A stretch of DNA of 64,000 nucleotides, from contig NC_060112.1 in NCBI RefSeq assembly GCF_021155765.1, forward strand, positions 4,216,001-4,280,000, written 5' to 3'. Below are positions 11,100 through 24,059 of this stretch, in pieces (positions within the stretch are counted from its first letter, which is position 1; the number at the start of each line of letters is the position of its first letter). The position numbers and the translations under genes were made by a program. Under the pieces are notes generated by a model. That model ran no database searches and was not told the origin of the DNA. It worked only from the letters and a program-made list of their open reading frames with translations. This stretch comes from Diprion similis. Its lineage: Eukaryota; Arthropoda; Insecta; Hymenoptera; Diprionidae.

Positions 11100-14000
11100 C
11101 TTTTGATGTGTCTTCTGAGTTACTGAGCGTCTAATTATTGGAAAAAGCGTCACATGAATCGTTTCCGAGACGGAAGATTTTTCGGCCGGAAAAAATTCCA
11201 GGGCTAACCCCTTTGGGTTTTTGGCGAAAATTTCGACGACTATGGGGAGTGCTGCGATTGATTCGTTGAGGCACTATTACCACGTAATTATGCGAAAGAA
11301 ATCGATCAAGCGCAGACCCAATACAGTGCGAGTAACAAATCAGAAGTCACAGCCAAAAATGAATGGGCGCATTTTCTCAATTTTTCTGCTGCTGGTCCAA
11401 TGCTTTTTTTGTTGTGTTTTCTGAGTTCCTGAGCGTCCAATAAATCAGGAAAGGGTCACAAAATCGATTCCGAGACGAAAAATTCTCAGCTGCAAAAATG
11501 ACCAGAAAAATGAGGCTAACCCCTTTGGATTTTCTGCAAAGATTTCGACGACTCTGAAAAGTGTTGCAATAAATTCTTTCGGGCACTATTCGGACGTAAT
11601 TTTGCAAGAGAAATCGATTGGGCGCAGTCCCAATACGCTGCGAGCAACTGATCAAAAGTTACAGCAAAAAACTGCAGATTTTCATGGTCACTTCTCTGCT
11701 GTTGGTCATACGCTTTTTTTAATGTGTTTTTTGAGTTCCTGGGGTTCCATTCAGCCTAAAAACGGTCATACAAATCAATTCAGAGACCAGAAATTTTAGG
11801 CTCCAAAAACTGCAAAAAAAGTAAGGATAACTCCTTTGGATTTTTTGCGAAAATTTCGACGACTTTGAAAAGTGCTGCAATTGATTCTTTAGGGCACTAT
11901 TCCGACGTAATTTTGCAAGTGAAATCGATTGATCGCAGTCCCAATACGCTGCGAGTAACGGATCAAAAGTTACAGCCAAAAAACTGCAGATTTTCATCGT
12001 CATTTCTCTGCGGTTGGTCCTACCCTTTTTTCAATGTGTTTGTTGAGTTCCAGGGGTTCCAATTAGCCGAGAAACGGTCATACAAATCAATTCGGAGTCG
12101 AGAAATTTTCGGCTCCAAAAATCGCAAAAAAAGTAAGGCTAACCCCTTTGAATTTTTGGCGAAAATTTCGACGACTTTGAAAAGTGCTGCAATTAGATCT
12201 TTAAGGCACTATTCCGACGTAATTTTGCAAGAGAAATCGATTGATCGCAGTCCCAATACGCTGCGAGTAACGGATCAAAAGTTACAGCCAAAAAACTGCA
12301 GATTTTCATCGTCATTTCTCTGCAGTTGGTCCTACCCTTTTTTCAATGTGTTTGTTGAGTTCCAGGGGTTCCAATTAGCCGAGAAACAGTCATACAAATC
12401 AATTCGGAGTCCAGAAATTTTCGGCTCCAAAAATCGCAAAAAAAGTAAGGCTAACCCCTTTGGATTTTTAGCGAAAATTTTGACCACTTTGAAAAGTGCT
12501 GCAATTATTTCTTCAGGGCACTATTCCGACGTAATTTTGCAAGAGAAATCGATTGATCGCAGTCCCAACACGCTGCGAGTAACGGATCAAAAGTTACAGC
12601 CAAAAAACTGCAGATTTTCATCGTCATTTCTCTGCAGTTGGTCCTACCCTTTTTTTAATGTGTTTGTTGAGTTCCTGGGGTTCCAATTAGCCGAAGAACG
12701 GTCATACAAATCAATTCGGAGTCCAGAAATTTTCGGCTCCAAAAATCGCAAAAAAAGGAAGGCTAACCCCTTTGGATTTTTGGCAAAAATTTCGACTACT
12801 TTGAAAAGTGCTGCAATTAATTCTTTAGGGCACTATTCCGAAGTAATTTTGCAAGAGAAATCGATTGATCGCAGTCCCAATACGCTGCGAGTAACGGATC
12901 AAAAGTTACAGCCAAAAAACTGCAGATTTTCATCGTCATTTCTCTGCAGTTGGTCCTACCCTTTTTTTAATGTGTTTGTTGAGTTCCTGGGGTTCCAATT
13001 AGCCAAGAAACGGTCATACAAATCAATTCGAAGTCCAGAAATTTTCGGCTCCAAGAATCGCAAAAAAAGTAAGGCTAACCCCTTTGGATTTTTGGCGAAA
13101 ATTTCGACGACTTTGGAAAGTGCTGCAATTAATTCTTTGAGGCACTATTCCGACGTCATTTTGCAAGAGAAATCGATTGATCGCAGTCCCAATACGCTGC
13201 GAGTAACGGATCAAAAGTTACAGCCAAAAAACTGCAGATTTTCATCGTCATTTCTCTGCAGTTGGTCCTACCCTTTTTTTAATGTGTTTGTTGAGTTCCT
13301 GGGGTTCCAATCAGCCAAGAAACGGTCATACAAATCAATTCGGAGTCCAGAAATTTTCGGCTCCAAAAATCGCAAAAAAAAGTAAGGCTAACCCCTTTGG
13401 ATTTTTGGCGAAAATTTTGACCACTTTAAAAAGTGCTGCAATTATTTCTTCAGGGCACTATTCCGACGTAATTTTGCAAGAGAAATCGATTGATCGCAGT
13501 CCCAATACGCTGCGAGTAACGGATCAAAAGTAACAGCCAAAAAACTGCAGATTTTCATCGTCATTTCTCTGCAGTTGGTCCTACCCTTTTTTCAATGTGT
13601 TTGTTGTGTTCCAGGGGTTCCAATTAGCCGAGAAACAGTCATACAAATCAATTCGGAGTCCAGAAATTTTCGGCTCCAAAAATCGCAAAAAAAGTAAGGC
13701 TAACCCCTTTGGATTTTTGGCGAAAATTTTGACCACTTTGAAAAGTGCTGCAATTATTTCTTCAGGGCACTATTCCGACGTAATTTTGCAAGAGAAATCG
13801 ATTGATCGCAGTCCCAATACGCTGCGAGTATCGGATCAAAAGTTACAGCCAAAAAACTGCAGATTTTCATCGTCATTTCTCTGCAGTTGGTCCTACCCTT
13901 TTTTTGATGTGTTTGTTGAGTTCCTGGGGTTCCAATTAGCCAAGAAACGGTCATACAAATCAATTCGGAGTCCAGAAATTTTCGGCTCCAAAAATCGCAA

Positions 14001-15639
14001 AAAAAGTAAGGCTAACCCCTTTGGATTTTTGGCAAAAATTTCGACTACTTTGAAAAGTGCTGCAATCAATTCTTTAGGGCACTATTCCGACGTAATTTTG
14101 CAAGAGAAATCGATTGATCGCAGTCCCAATACGCTGCGAGTAACGAGTCAAAAGTTACAGCCAAAAAACTGCAGATTTTCATCGTCATTCCTCTGCAGTT
14201 AGTCCTACCCTTTTTTTAATGTGTTTGTTGAGTTCATGGGGTTCCAATTAGCCGAGAAACGGTCATACAAATCAATTCGGAGTCCAGAAATTTTCGGCTC
14301 TAAAAATCGCAAAAAAAGTAAGGCTAACCCCTTTGGATTTTTGGCGAAAATTTCGACTACTTCGGAAAGTGCTGCAATTAATTCTTTAGGGCACTATTCC
14401 GACGTAATTTTGCGAGAGAAATCGATTGATCGCAGTCCCAATTCGCTGCGAGTAACGAGTCAAAAGTTACAGCCAAAAAACTGCAGATTTTCATCGTCAT
14501 TTCTCTGCAGTTGGTCCTACGCTTTTTTTAATGTGTATGTTGAGTTCCTGGGGTTCCAATTAGCCAAGAAACGGTCATACAAATCAATTCGGAGTCCAGA
14601 AATTTTCGGCTCCAAAAATCGCAAAAAAGTAAGGCTAACCCCTTTGGATTTTTGGCGAAAATTTTGACCACTTTGAAAAGTGCTGCATTTATTTCTTCAG
14701 GGCACTATTCCGACGTAATTTTGCAAGAGAAATCAATTGATCGCAGTCCCAATACGCTGCGAGTAACGGATCAAAAGTTACAGCCAAAAAACTGCAGATT
14801 TTCATCGTCATTTCTCTGCAGTTGGTCCTACCCTTTTTTTGATGTGTTTGTTGAGTTCCTGGGGTTCCAATTAGCCAAGAAACGGTCATACAAATCAATT
14901 CGGAGTCCAGAAATTTTCGGCTCCAAAAATCGCAAAAAAAGTAAGGCTAACCCCTTTGGATTTTTAGCGAAAATTTTGACCACTTTGAAAAGTGCTGCAA
15001 TTATTTCTTCAGGGCACTATTCCGACGTAATTTTGCAAGAGAAATCGATTGATCGCAGTCCCAATACGCTGCGAGTAACGGATCAAAAGTTACAGCCAAA
15101 AAACTGCAGATTTTCATCGTCATTTCTCTGCAGTTGGTCCTACCCTTTTTTTAATGTGTTTGTTGAGTTCCTGGGGTTCCAATTAGCCAAGAAACGGTCA
15201 TACAAATCAATTCGGCGTCCAAAAATTTTCGGCTCCAAAAATCGCAAAAAAAGTAAGGCTAACCCCTTTGGATTTTTGGCAAAAATTTCGACTACTTTGA
15301 AAAGTGCTGCAATTAATTCTTTAGGGCACTATTCCGACGTAATTTTGCAAGAGAAATCGATTGATCGCAGTCCCAATACGCTGCTAGTAACGAGTCAAAA
15401 GTTACAGCCAAAAAACTGCAGATTTTCATCGTCATTTCTCTGCAGTTGGTCCTACCCTTTTTTCAATGTGTTTGTTGAGTTCCAGGGGTTCCAATTAGCC
15501 GAGAAACAGTCATACAAATCAATTCGGAGTCCAGAAATTTTCGGCTCCAAAAATCGCAAAAAAAGTAAGGCTAACCCCTTTGGATTTTTGGCGAAAATTT
15601 TGACCACTTTGAAAAGTGCTGCAATTATTTCTTCAGGGC

Positions 15640-18600
15640 ACTATTCCGACGTAATTTTGCAAGAGAAATCGATTGATCGCAGTCCCAATACGCTGCGAGT
15701 AACGGATCAAAAGTTACAGCCAAAAAACTGCAGATTTTCATCGTCATTTCTCTGCAGTTGGTCCTACCCTTTTTTTAATGTGTTTGTTGAGTTCCTGGGG
15801 TTCCAATTAGCCAAGAAACGGTCATACAAATCAATTCGGAGTCCAGAAATTTTCGGCTCCAAAAATCGCAAAAAAAGTAAGGCTAACCCCTTTGGATTTT
15901 TGGCGAAAATTTCGACGACTTTGGAAAGTGCTGCAATTAATTCTTTAAGGCACTATTCCGACGTAATTTTGCAAGAGAAATCGATTGATCGCAGTCCCAA
16001 TACGCTGCGAGTAACGGATCAAAAGTTACAGCCAAAAAAGTGCAGATTTTCATCGTCATTTCTCTGCAGTTGGTCCTTCCCTTTTTTTAATGTGTTTGTT
16101 GAGTTCCTGGGGTTCCAATTAGCCAAGAAACGGTCATACAAATCAATTCGGAGTCCAGAAATTTTCGGCTCCAAAAATCGAAAAAAAAGTAAGGCTAACC
16201 CCTTTGGATTTTTGGCAAAAATTTCGACTACTTTGAAAAGTGCTGCAATTATTTCTTCAGGGCACTATTCCGACGTAATTTTGCAAGAGAAATCGATTGA
16301 TCGCAGTCCCAATACGCTGCGAGTAACGGATCAAAAGTTACAGCCAAAAAACTGCAGATTTTCATCGTCATTTCTCTGCAGCTGGTCCTACCCTTTTTTT
16401 AATGTGTTTGTTGAGTTCCTGGGGTTCCAATTAGCCAAGAAACGGTCATACAAATCAATTCGGCGTCCAGAAATTTTCGGCTCCAAAAATCGCAAAAAAA
16501 GTAAGGCTAACCCCTTTGGATTTTTGGCGAAAATTTTGACCACTTTAAAAAGTGCTGCAATTATTTCTTCAGGGCACTATTACGACGTAATTTTGCAAGA
16601 GAAATCGATTGATCGCAGTCCCAATACGCTGCGAGTAACGGATCAAAAGTTACAGCCAAAAAACTGCAGATTTTCATCGTCATTTCTCTGCAGTTGGTCC
16701 TACGCTTTTTTTAATGTGTTTGTTGAGTTCCTGGGGTTCCAATTAGCCAAGAAACGGTCATACAAATCAATTCGGAGTCCAGAAATTTTCGGCTCCAAAA
16801 ATCGCAAAAAAAGTAAGGCTAACCCCTTTGGATTTTTGGCGAAAATTTCGACGACTTTGAAAAGTGCTGCAATTAATTCTTTTAGGCACCATTCCGACGT
16901 AATTTTGCAAGAGAAATCGATTGATCGCAGTCCCAATACGCTGCGAGTAACGGATCAAAAGTTACAGCCAAAAAAACTGCAGATTTTCATCGTCATTTCT
17001 CTGCAGTTGGTCCTACCCTTTTTTCAATGTGTTTGTTGAGTTCCAGGGGTTCCAATTAGCCAAGAAACGGTCATACAAATCAATTCGGCGTCCAGAAATT
17101 TTCGGCTCCAAAAATCGCAAAAAAAGTAAGGCTAACCCCTTTGGATTTTTGGCGAAAATTTTGACCACTTTGAAAAGTGCTGCAATTATTTCTTCAGGGC
17201 ACTATTCCGACGTAATTTTGCAAGAGAAATCGATTGATCGCAGTCCCAATACGCTGCGAGTAACGGATCAAAAGTTACAGCCAAAAAACTGCAGATTTTC
17301 ATCGTCATTTCTCTGCAGTTGGTCCTACCGTTTTTTTAATGTGTTTGTTGAGTTCCTGGGGTTCCAATTAGCCAAGAAACGGTCATACAAATCAATTCGG
17401 AGTCCAGAAATTTTCGGCTCCAAAAATCGCAAAAAAAGTAAGGCTAACCCCTTTGGATTATTGGCGAAAATTTCGACTACTTTAGAAAGTGCTGCAATTA
17501 TTTCTTGAGGGCACTATTTCGACGTAATTTTGCGAGAGAAATCGATTGATCGCAGTCCCAATACGCTGCGAGTAACGAGTCAAAAGTTACAGCCAAAAAA
17601 CTGCAGATTTTCATCGTCATTTCTCTGCAGTTGGTCCTACGCTTTTTTTAATGTGTTTGTTGAGTTCCTGGGGTTCCAATTAGCCAAGAAACGGTCATAC
17701 AAATCAATTCGGAGTCCAGAAATTTTCGGCTCCAAAAATCGCAAAAAAAGTAAGGCTAACCCCTTTGGATTTTTGGCGAAAATTTCGACTACTTCGAAAA
17801 GTGCTGCAATTAATTCTTTAGGGCACCATTCCGACGTAATTTTGCGAAAGAAATCGATTGATCGCAGTCCCAATACGCTGCGAGTAACGAGTCAAAAGTT
17901 ACAGCCAAAAAACTGCAGATTTTCATCGTCATTTCTCTGCAGTTGGTCCTACGCTTTTTTTAATGTGTTTGTTGAGTTCCTGGGGTTCCAATTAGCCAAG
18001 AAACGGTCATACAAATCAATTCGGAGTCCAGAAATTTTCGGCTCCAAAAATCGCAAAAAAGTAAGGCTAACCCCTTTGGATTTTTGGCGAAAATTTTGAC
18101 CACTTTGAAAAGTGCTGCATTTATTTCTTCAGGGCACTATTCCGACGTAATTTTGCAAGAGAAATCAATTGATCGCAGTCCCAATACGCTGCGAGTAACG
18201 GATCAAAAGTTACAGCCAAAAAACTGCAGATTTTCATCGTCATTTCTCTGCAGTTGGTCCTACCCTTTTTTTGATGTGTTTGTTGAGTTCCTGGGGTTCC
18301 AATTAGCCAAGAAACGGTCATACAAATCAATTCGGAGTCCAGAAATTTTCGGCTCCAATAATCGCAAAAAAAGTAAGGCTAACCCCTTTGGATTTTTAGC
18401 GAAAATTTTGACCACTTTGAAAAGTGCTGCAATTATTTCTTCAGGGCACTATTCCGACGTAATTTTGCAAGAGAAATCGATTGATCGCAGTCCCAATACG
18501 CTGCGAGTAACGGATCAAAAGTTACAGCCAAAAAACTGCAGATTTTCATCGTCATTTCTCTGCAGTTGGTCCTACCCTTTTTTTAATGTGTTTGTTGAGT

Positions 18601-21600
18601 TCCTGGGGTTCCAATTAGCCAAGAAACGGTCATACAAATCAATTCGGCGTCCAAAAATTTTCGGCTCCAAAAATCGCAAAAAAAGTAAGGCTAACCCCTT
18701 TGGATTTTTGGCAAAAATTTCGACTACTTTGAAAAGTGCTGCAATTAATTCTTTAGGGCACTATTCCGACGTAATTTTGCAAGAGAAATCGATTGATCGC
18801 AGTCCCAATACGCTGCGAGTAACGGATCAAAAGTTACAGCCAAAAAACTGCAGATTTTCATCGTCATTTCTCTGCAGTTGGTCCTACCCTTTTTTTAATG
18901 TGTTTGTTGAGTTCCTGGGGTTCCAATTAGCCAAGAAACGGTCATACAAATCAATTCGGAGTCCAGAAATTTTCGGCTCCAAAAATCGCAAAAAAAGTAA
19001 GGCTAACCCCTTTGGATTTTTGGCGAAAATTTCGACGACTTTGGAAAGTGCTGCAATTAATTCTTTAAGGCACTATTCCGACGTAATTTTGCAAGAGAAA
19101 TCGATTGATCGCAGTCCCAATACGCTGCGAGTAACGGATCAAAAGTTACAGCCAAAAAAGTGCAGATTTTCATCGTCATTTCTCTGCAGTTGGTCCTTCC
19201 CTTTTTTTAATGTGTTTGTTGAGTTCCTGGGGTTCCAATTAGCCAAGAAACGGTCATACAAATCAATTCGGAGTCCAGAAATTTTCGGCTCCAAAAATCG
19301 AAAAAAAAGTAAGGCTAACCCCTTTGGATTTTTGGCAAAAATTTCGACTACTTTGAAAAGTGCTGCAATTATTTCTTCAGGGCACTATTCCGACGTAATT
19401 TTGCAAGAGAAATCGATTGATCGCAGTCCCAATACGCTGCGAGTAACGGATCAAAAGTTACAGCCAAAAAACTGCAGATTTTCATCGTCATTTCTCTGCA
19501 GCTGGTCCTACCCTTTTTTTAATGTGTTTGTTGAGTTCCTGGGGTTCCAATTAGCCAAGAAACGGTCATACAAATCAATTCGGCGTCCAGAAATTTTCGG
19601 CTCCAAAAATCGCAAAAAAAGTAAGGCTAACCCCTTTGGATTTTTGGCGAAAATTTTGACCACTTTAAAAAGTGCTGCAATTATTTCTTCAGGGCACTAT
19701 TACGACGTAATTTTGCAAGAGAAATCGATTGATCGCAGTCCCAATACGCTGCGAGTAACGGATCAAAAGTTACAGCCAAAAAACTGCAGATTTTCATCGT
19801 CATTTCTCTGCAGTTGGTCCTACGCTTTTTTTAATGTGTTTGTTGAGTTCCTGGGGTTCCAATTAGCCAAGAAACGGTCATACAAATCAATTCGGAGTCC
19901 AGAAATTTTCGGCTCCAAAAATCGCAAAAAAAGTAAGGCTAACCCCTTTGGATTTTTGGCGAAAATTTCGACGACTTTGAAAAGTGCTGCAATTAATTCT
20001 TTTAGGCACCATTCCGACGTAATTTTGCAAGAGAAATCGATTGATCGCAGTCCCAATACGCTGCGAGTAACGGATCAAAAGTTACAGCCAAAAAAACTGC
20101 AGATTTTCATCGTCATTTCTCTGCAGTTGGTCCTACCCTTTTTTCAATGTGTTTGTTGAGTTCCAGGGGTTCCAATTAGCCAAGAAACGGTCATACAAAT
20201 CAATTCGGCGTCCAGAAATTTTCGGCTCCAAAAATCGCAAAAAAAGTAAGGCTAACCCCTTTGGATTTTTGGCGAAAATTTTGACCACTTTGAAAAGTGC
20301 TGCAATTATTTCTTCAGGGCACTATTCCGACGTAATTTTGCAAGAGAAATCGATTGATCGCAGTCCCAATACGCTGCGAGTAACGGATCAAAAGTTACAG
20401 CCAAAAAACTGCAGATTTTCATCGTCATTTCTCTGCAGTTGGTCCTACCGTTTTTTTAATGTGTTTGTTGAGTTCCTGGGGTTCCAATTAGCCAAGAAAC
20501 GGTCATACAAATCAATTCGGAGTCCAGAAATTTTCGGCTCCAAAAATCGCAAAAAAAGTAAGGCTAACCCCTTTGGATTATTGGCGAAAATTTCGACTAC
20601 TTTAGAAAGTGCTGCAATTATTTCTTGAGGGCACTATTTCGACGTAATTTTGCGAGAGAAATCGATTGATCGCAGTCCCAATACGCTGCGAGTAACGAGT
20701 CAAAAGTTACAGCCAAAAAACTGCAGATTTTCATCGTCATTTCTCTGCAGTTGGTCCTACGCTTTTTTTAATGTGTTTGTTGAGTTCCTGGGGTTCCAAT
20801 TAGCCAAGAAACGGTCATACAAATCAATTCGGAGTCCAGAAATTTTCGGCTCCAAAAATCGCAAAAAAAGTAAGGCTAACCCCTTTGGATTTTTGGCGAA
20901 AATTTCGACTACTTCGAAAAGTGCTGCAATTAATTCTTTAGGGCACCATTCCGACGTAATTTTGCGAAAGAAATCGATTGATCGCAGTCCCAATACGCTG
21001 CGAGTAACGAGTCAAAAGTTACAGCCAAAAAACTGCAGATTTTCATCGTCATTTCTCTGCAGTTGGTCCTACGCTTTTTTTAATGTGTTTGTTGAGTTCC
21101 TGGGGTTCCAATTAGCCAAGAAACGGTCATACAAATCAATTCGGAGTCCAGAAATTTTCGGCTCCAAAAATCGCAAAAAAGTAAGGCTAACCCCTTTGGA
21201 TTTTTGGCGAAAATTTTGACCACTTTGAAAAGTGCTGCATTTATTTCTTCAGGGCACTATTCCGACGTAATTTTGCAAGAGAAATCAATTGATCGCAGTC
21301 CCAATACGCTGCGAGTAACGGATCAAAAGTTACAGCCAAAAAACTGCAGATTTTCATCGTCATTTCTCTGCAGTTGGTCCTACCCTTTTTTTGATGTGTT
21401 TGTTGAGTTCCTGGGGTTCCAATTAGCCAAGAAACGGTCATACAAATCAATTCGGAGTCCAGAAATTTTCGGCTCCAGAAATCGCAAAACAAGTAAGGCT
21501 AACCCCTTTGGATTTTTAGCGAAAATTTTGACCACTTTGAAAAGTGCTGCAATTATTTCTTCAGGGCACTATTCCGACGTAATTTTGCAAGAGAAATCGA

Positions 21601-21879
21601 TTGATCGCAGTCCCAATACGCTGCGAGTAACGGATCAAAAGTTACAGCCAAAAAACTGCAGATTTTCATCGTCATTTCTCTGCAGTTGGTCCTACCCTTT
21701 TTTTAATGTGTTTGTTGAGTTCCTGGGGTTCCAATTAGCCAAGAAACGGTCATACAAATCAATTCGGCGTCCAAAAATTTTCGGCTCCAAAAATCGCAAA
21801 AAAAGTAAGGCTAACCCCTTTGGATTTTTGGCAAAAATTTCGACTACTTTGAAAAGTGCTGCAATTAATTCTTTAGGGC
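15640..21879. repeat. Tandem duplication of a 10-monomer (3,120 bp) block in the satellite
   Basis: The block 15,640-18,759 is followed directly by a copy at 18,760-21,879. Rare variants recur at exactly +3,120: the G in AAAAAAGTGCAG (16,038 and 19,158), GGTCCTTCCC (16,072 and 19,192), CGAAAAAAAAGT (16,179 and 19,299), TATTACGACG (16,579 and 19,699) and CTACCGTTTT (17,326 and 20,446). By eye the only differences are three substitutions near 18,358-18,370 versus 21,478-21,490. Identity continues to about 18,820/21,940 and then breaks. This is a young higher-order repeat. Confidence 0.85.
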
Positions 21880-24059
21880 ACTATTCCGACGTAATTTTGC
21901 AAGAGAAATCGATTGATCGCAGTCCCAATACGCTGCTAGTAACGAGTCAAAAGTTACAGCCAAAAAACTGCAGATTTTCATCGTCATTTCTCTGCAGTTG
22001 GTCCTACCCTTTTTTCAATGTGTTTGTTGAGTTCCAGGGGTTCCAATTAGCCGAGAAACAGTCATACAAATCAATTCGGAGTCCAGAAATTTTCGGCTCC
22101 AAATATCGCAAAAAAAGTAAGGCTAACCCCTTTGGATTTTTAGCGAAAATTTTGACCACTTTGAAAAGTGCTGCAATTATTTCTTCAGGGCACTATTCCG
22201 ACGTAATTTTGCAAGAGAAATCGATTGATCGCAGTCCCAATACGCTGCGAGTAACGGATCAAAAGTTACAGCCAAAAAACTGCAGATTTTCATCGTCATT
22301 TCTCTGCAGTTGGTCCTACCCTTTTTTTAATGTGTTTGTTGAGTTCCTGGGGTTCCAATTAGCCAAGAAACGGTCATACAAATCAATTCGGAGTCCAGAA
22401 ATTTTCGGCTCCAAAAATCGCAAAAAAAGGAAGGCTAACCCCTTTGGATTTTTGGCAAAAATTTCGACTACTCTGAAAAGTGCTGCAATTAATTCTTTAG
22501 GGCACTATTCCGACGTAATTTTGCAAGAGAAATCGATTGATCGCAGTCCCAATACGCTGCGAGTAACGGATCAAAAGTTACAGCCAAAAAACTGCAGATT
22601 TTCATCGTCATTTCTCTGCAATTGGTCCTACCCTTTTTTTAATGTGTTTGTTGAGTTCCTGGGGTTCCAATTAGCCAAGAAACGGTCATACAAATCAATT
22701 CGAAGTCCAGAAATTTTCGGCTCCAAGAATCGCAAAAAAAGTAAGGCTAACCCCTTTGGATTTTTGGCGAAAATTTCGACGACTTTGGAAAGTGCTGCAA
22801 ATAATTCTTTGAGGCACTATTCCGACGTCATTTTGCAAGAGAAATCGATTGATCGCAGTCCCAATACGCTGCGAGTAACGGATCAAAAGTTACAGCCAAA
22901 AAACTGCAGATTTTCATCGTCATTTCTCTGCAGTTGGTCCTACCCTTTTTTTAATGTGTTTGTTGAGTTCCTGGGGTTCCAATCAGCCAAGAAACGGTCA
23001 TACAAATCAATTCGGAGTCCAGAAATTTTCGGCTCCAAAAATCGCAAAAAAAGTAAGGCTAACCCCTTTGGATTTTTGGCGAAAATTTTGACCACTTTGA
23101 AAAGTGCTGCAATTATTTCTTCAGGGCACTATTCCGACGTAATTTTGCAAGAGAAATCGATTGATCGCAGTCCCAATACGCTGCGAGTAACGGATCAAAA
23201 GTTACAGCCAAAAAACTGCAGATTTTCATCGTCATTTCTCTGCAGTTGGTCCTACCCTTTTTTTGATGTGTTTGTTGAGTTCCTGGGGTTCCAATTAGCC
23301 AAGAAACGGTCATACAAATCAATTCGGAGTCCAGAAATTTTCGGCTCCAAAAATCGCAAAAAAAGTAAGGCTAACCCCTTTGGATTTTTGGCAAAAATTT
23401 CGACTACTTTGAAAAGTGCTGCAATCAATTCTTTAGGGCACTATTTCGACGTAATTTTGCAAGAGAAATCGATTGATCGCAGTCCCAATACGCTGCGAGT
23501 AACGAGTCAAAAGTTACAGCCAAAAAACTGCAGATTTTCATCGTCATTCCTCTGCAGTTGGTCCTACCCTTTTTTTAATGTGTTTGTTGAGTTCCTGGGG
23601 TTCCAATTAGCCGAGAAACGGTCATACAAATCAATTCGGAGTCCAGAAATTTTCGGCTACAAAAATCGCAAAAAAAGTAAGGCTAACCCCTTTGGATTTT
23701 TGGCGAAAATTTCGACTACTTTGAAAAGTGCTGCAATCAATTCTTTAGGGCACTATTCCGACGTAATTTTGCAAGAGAAATCGATTGATCGCAGTCCCAA
23801 TACGCTGCGAGTAACGAGTCAAAAGTTACAGCCAAAAAACTGCAGATTTTCATCGTCATTTCTCTGCAGTTGGTCCTACCCTTTTTTTAATGTGGTTGTT
23901 GAGTTCCTGGGGTTCCAATTAGCCAAGAAACGGTCATACAAATCAATTCGGAGTCCAGAAATTTTCGGCTCCAAAAATCGCAAAAAAAGTAAGGCTAACC
24001 CCTTTGGATTTTTGGCGAAAATTTCGACGACTTTGAAAAGTGCTGCAATTAATTCCTTT

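Noticed and set aside
16700-16936. Recurring 63-97 codon minus-strand frames in the satellite
   Set aside because: They are shadows of the same 312 bp repeat on the other strand and recur at monomer spacing.
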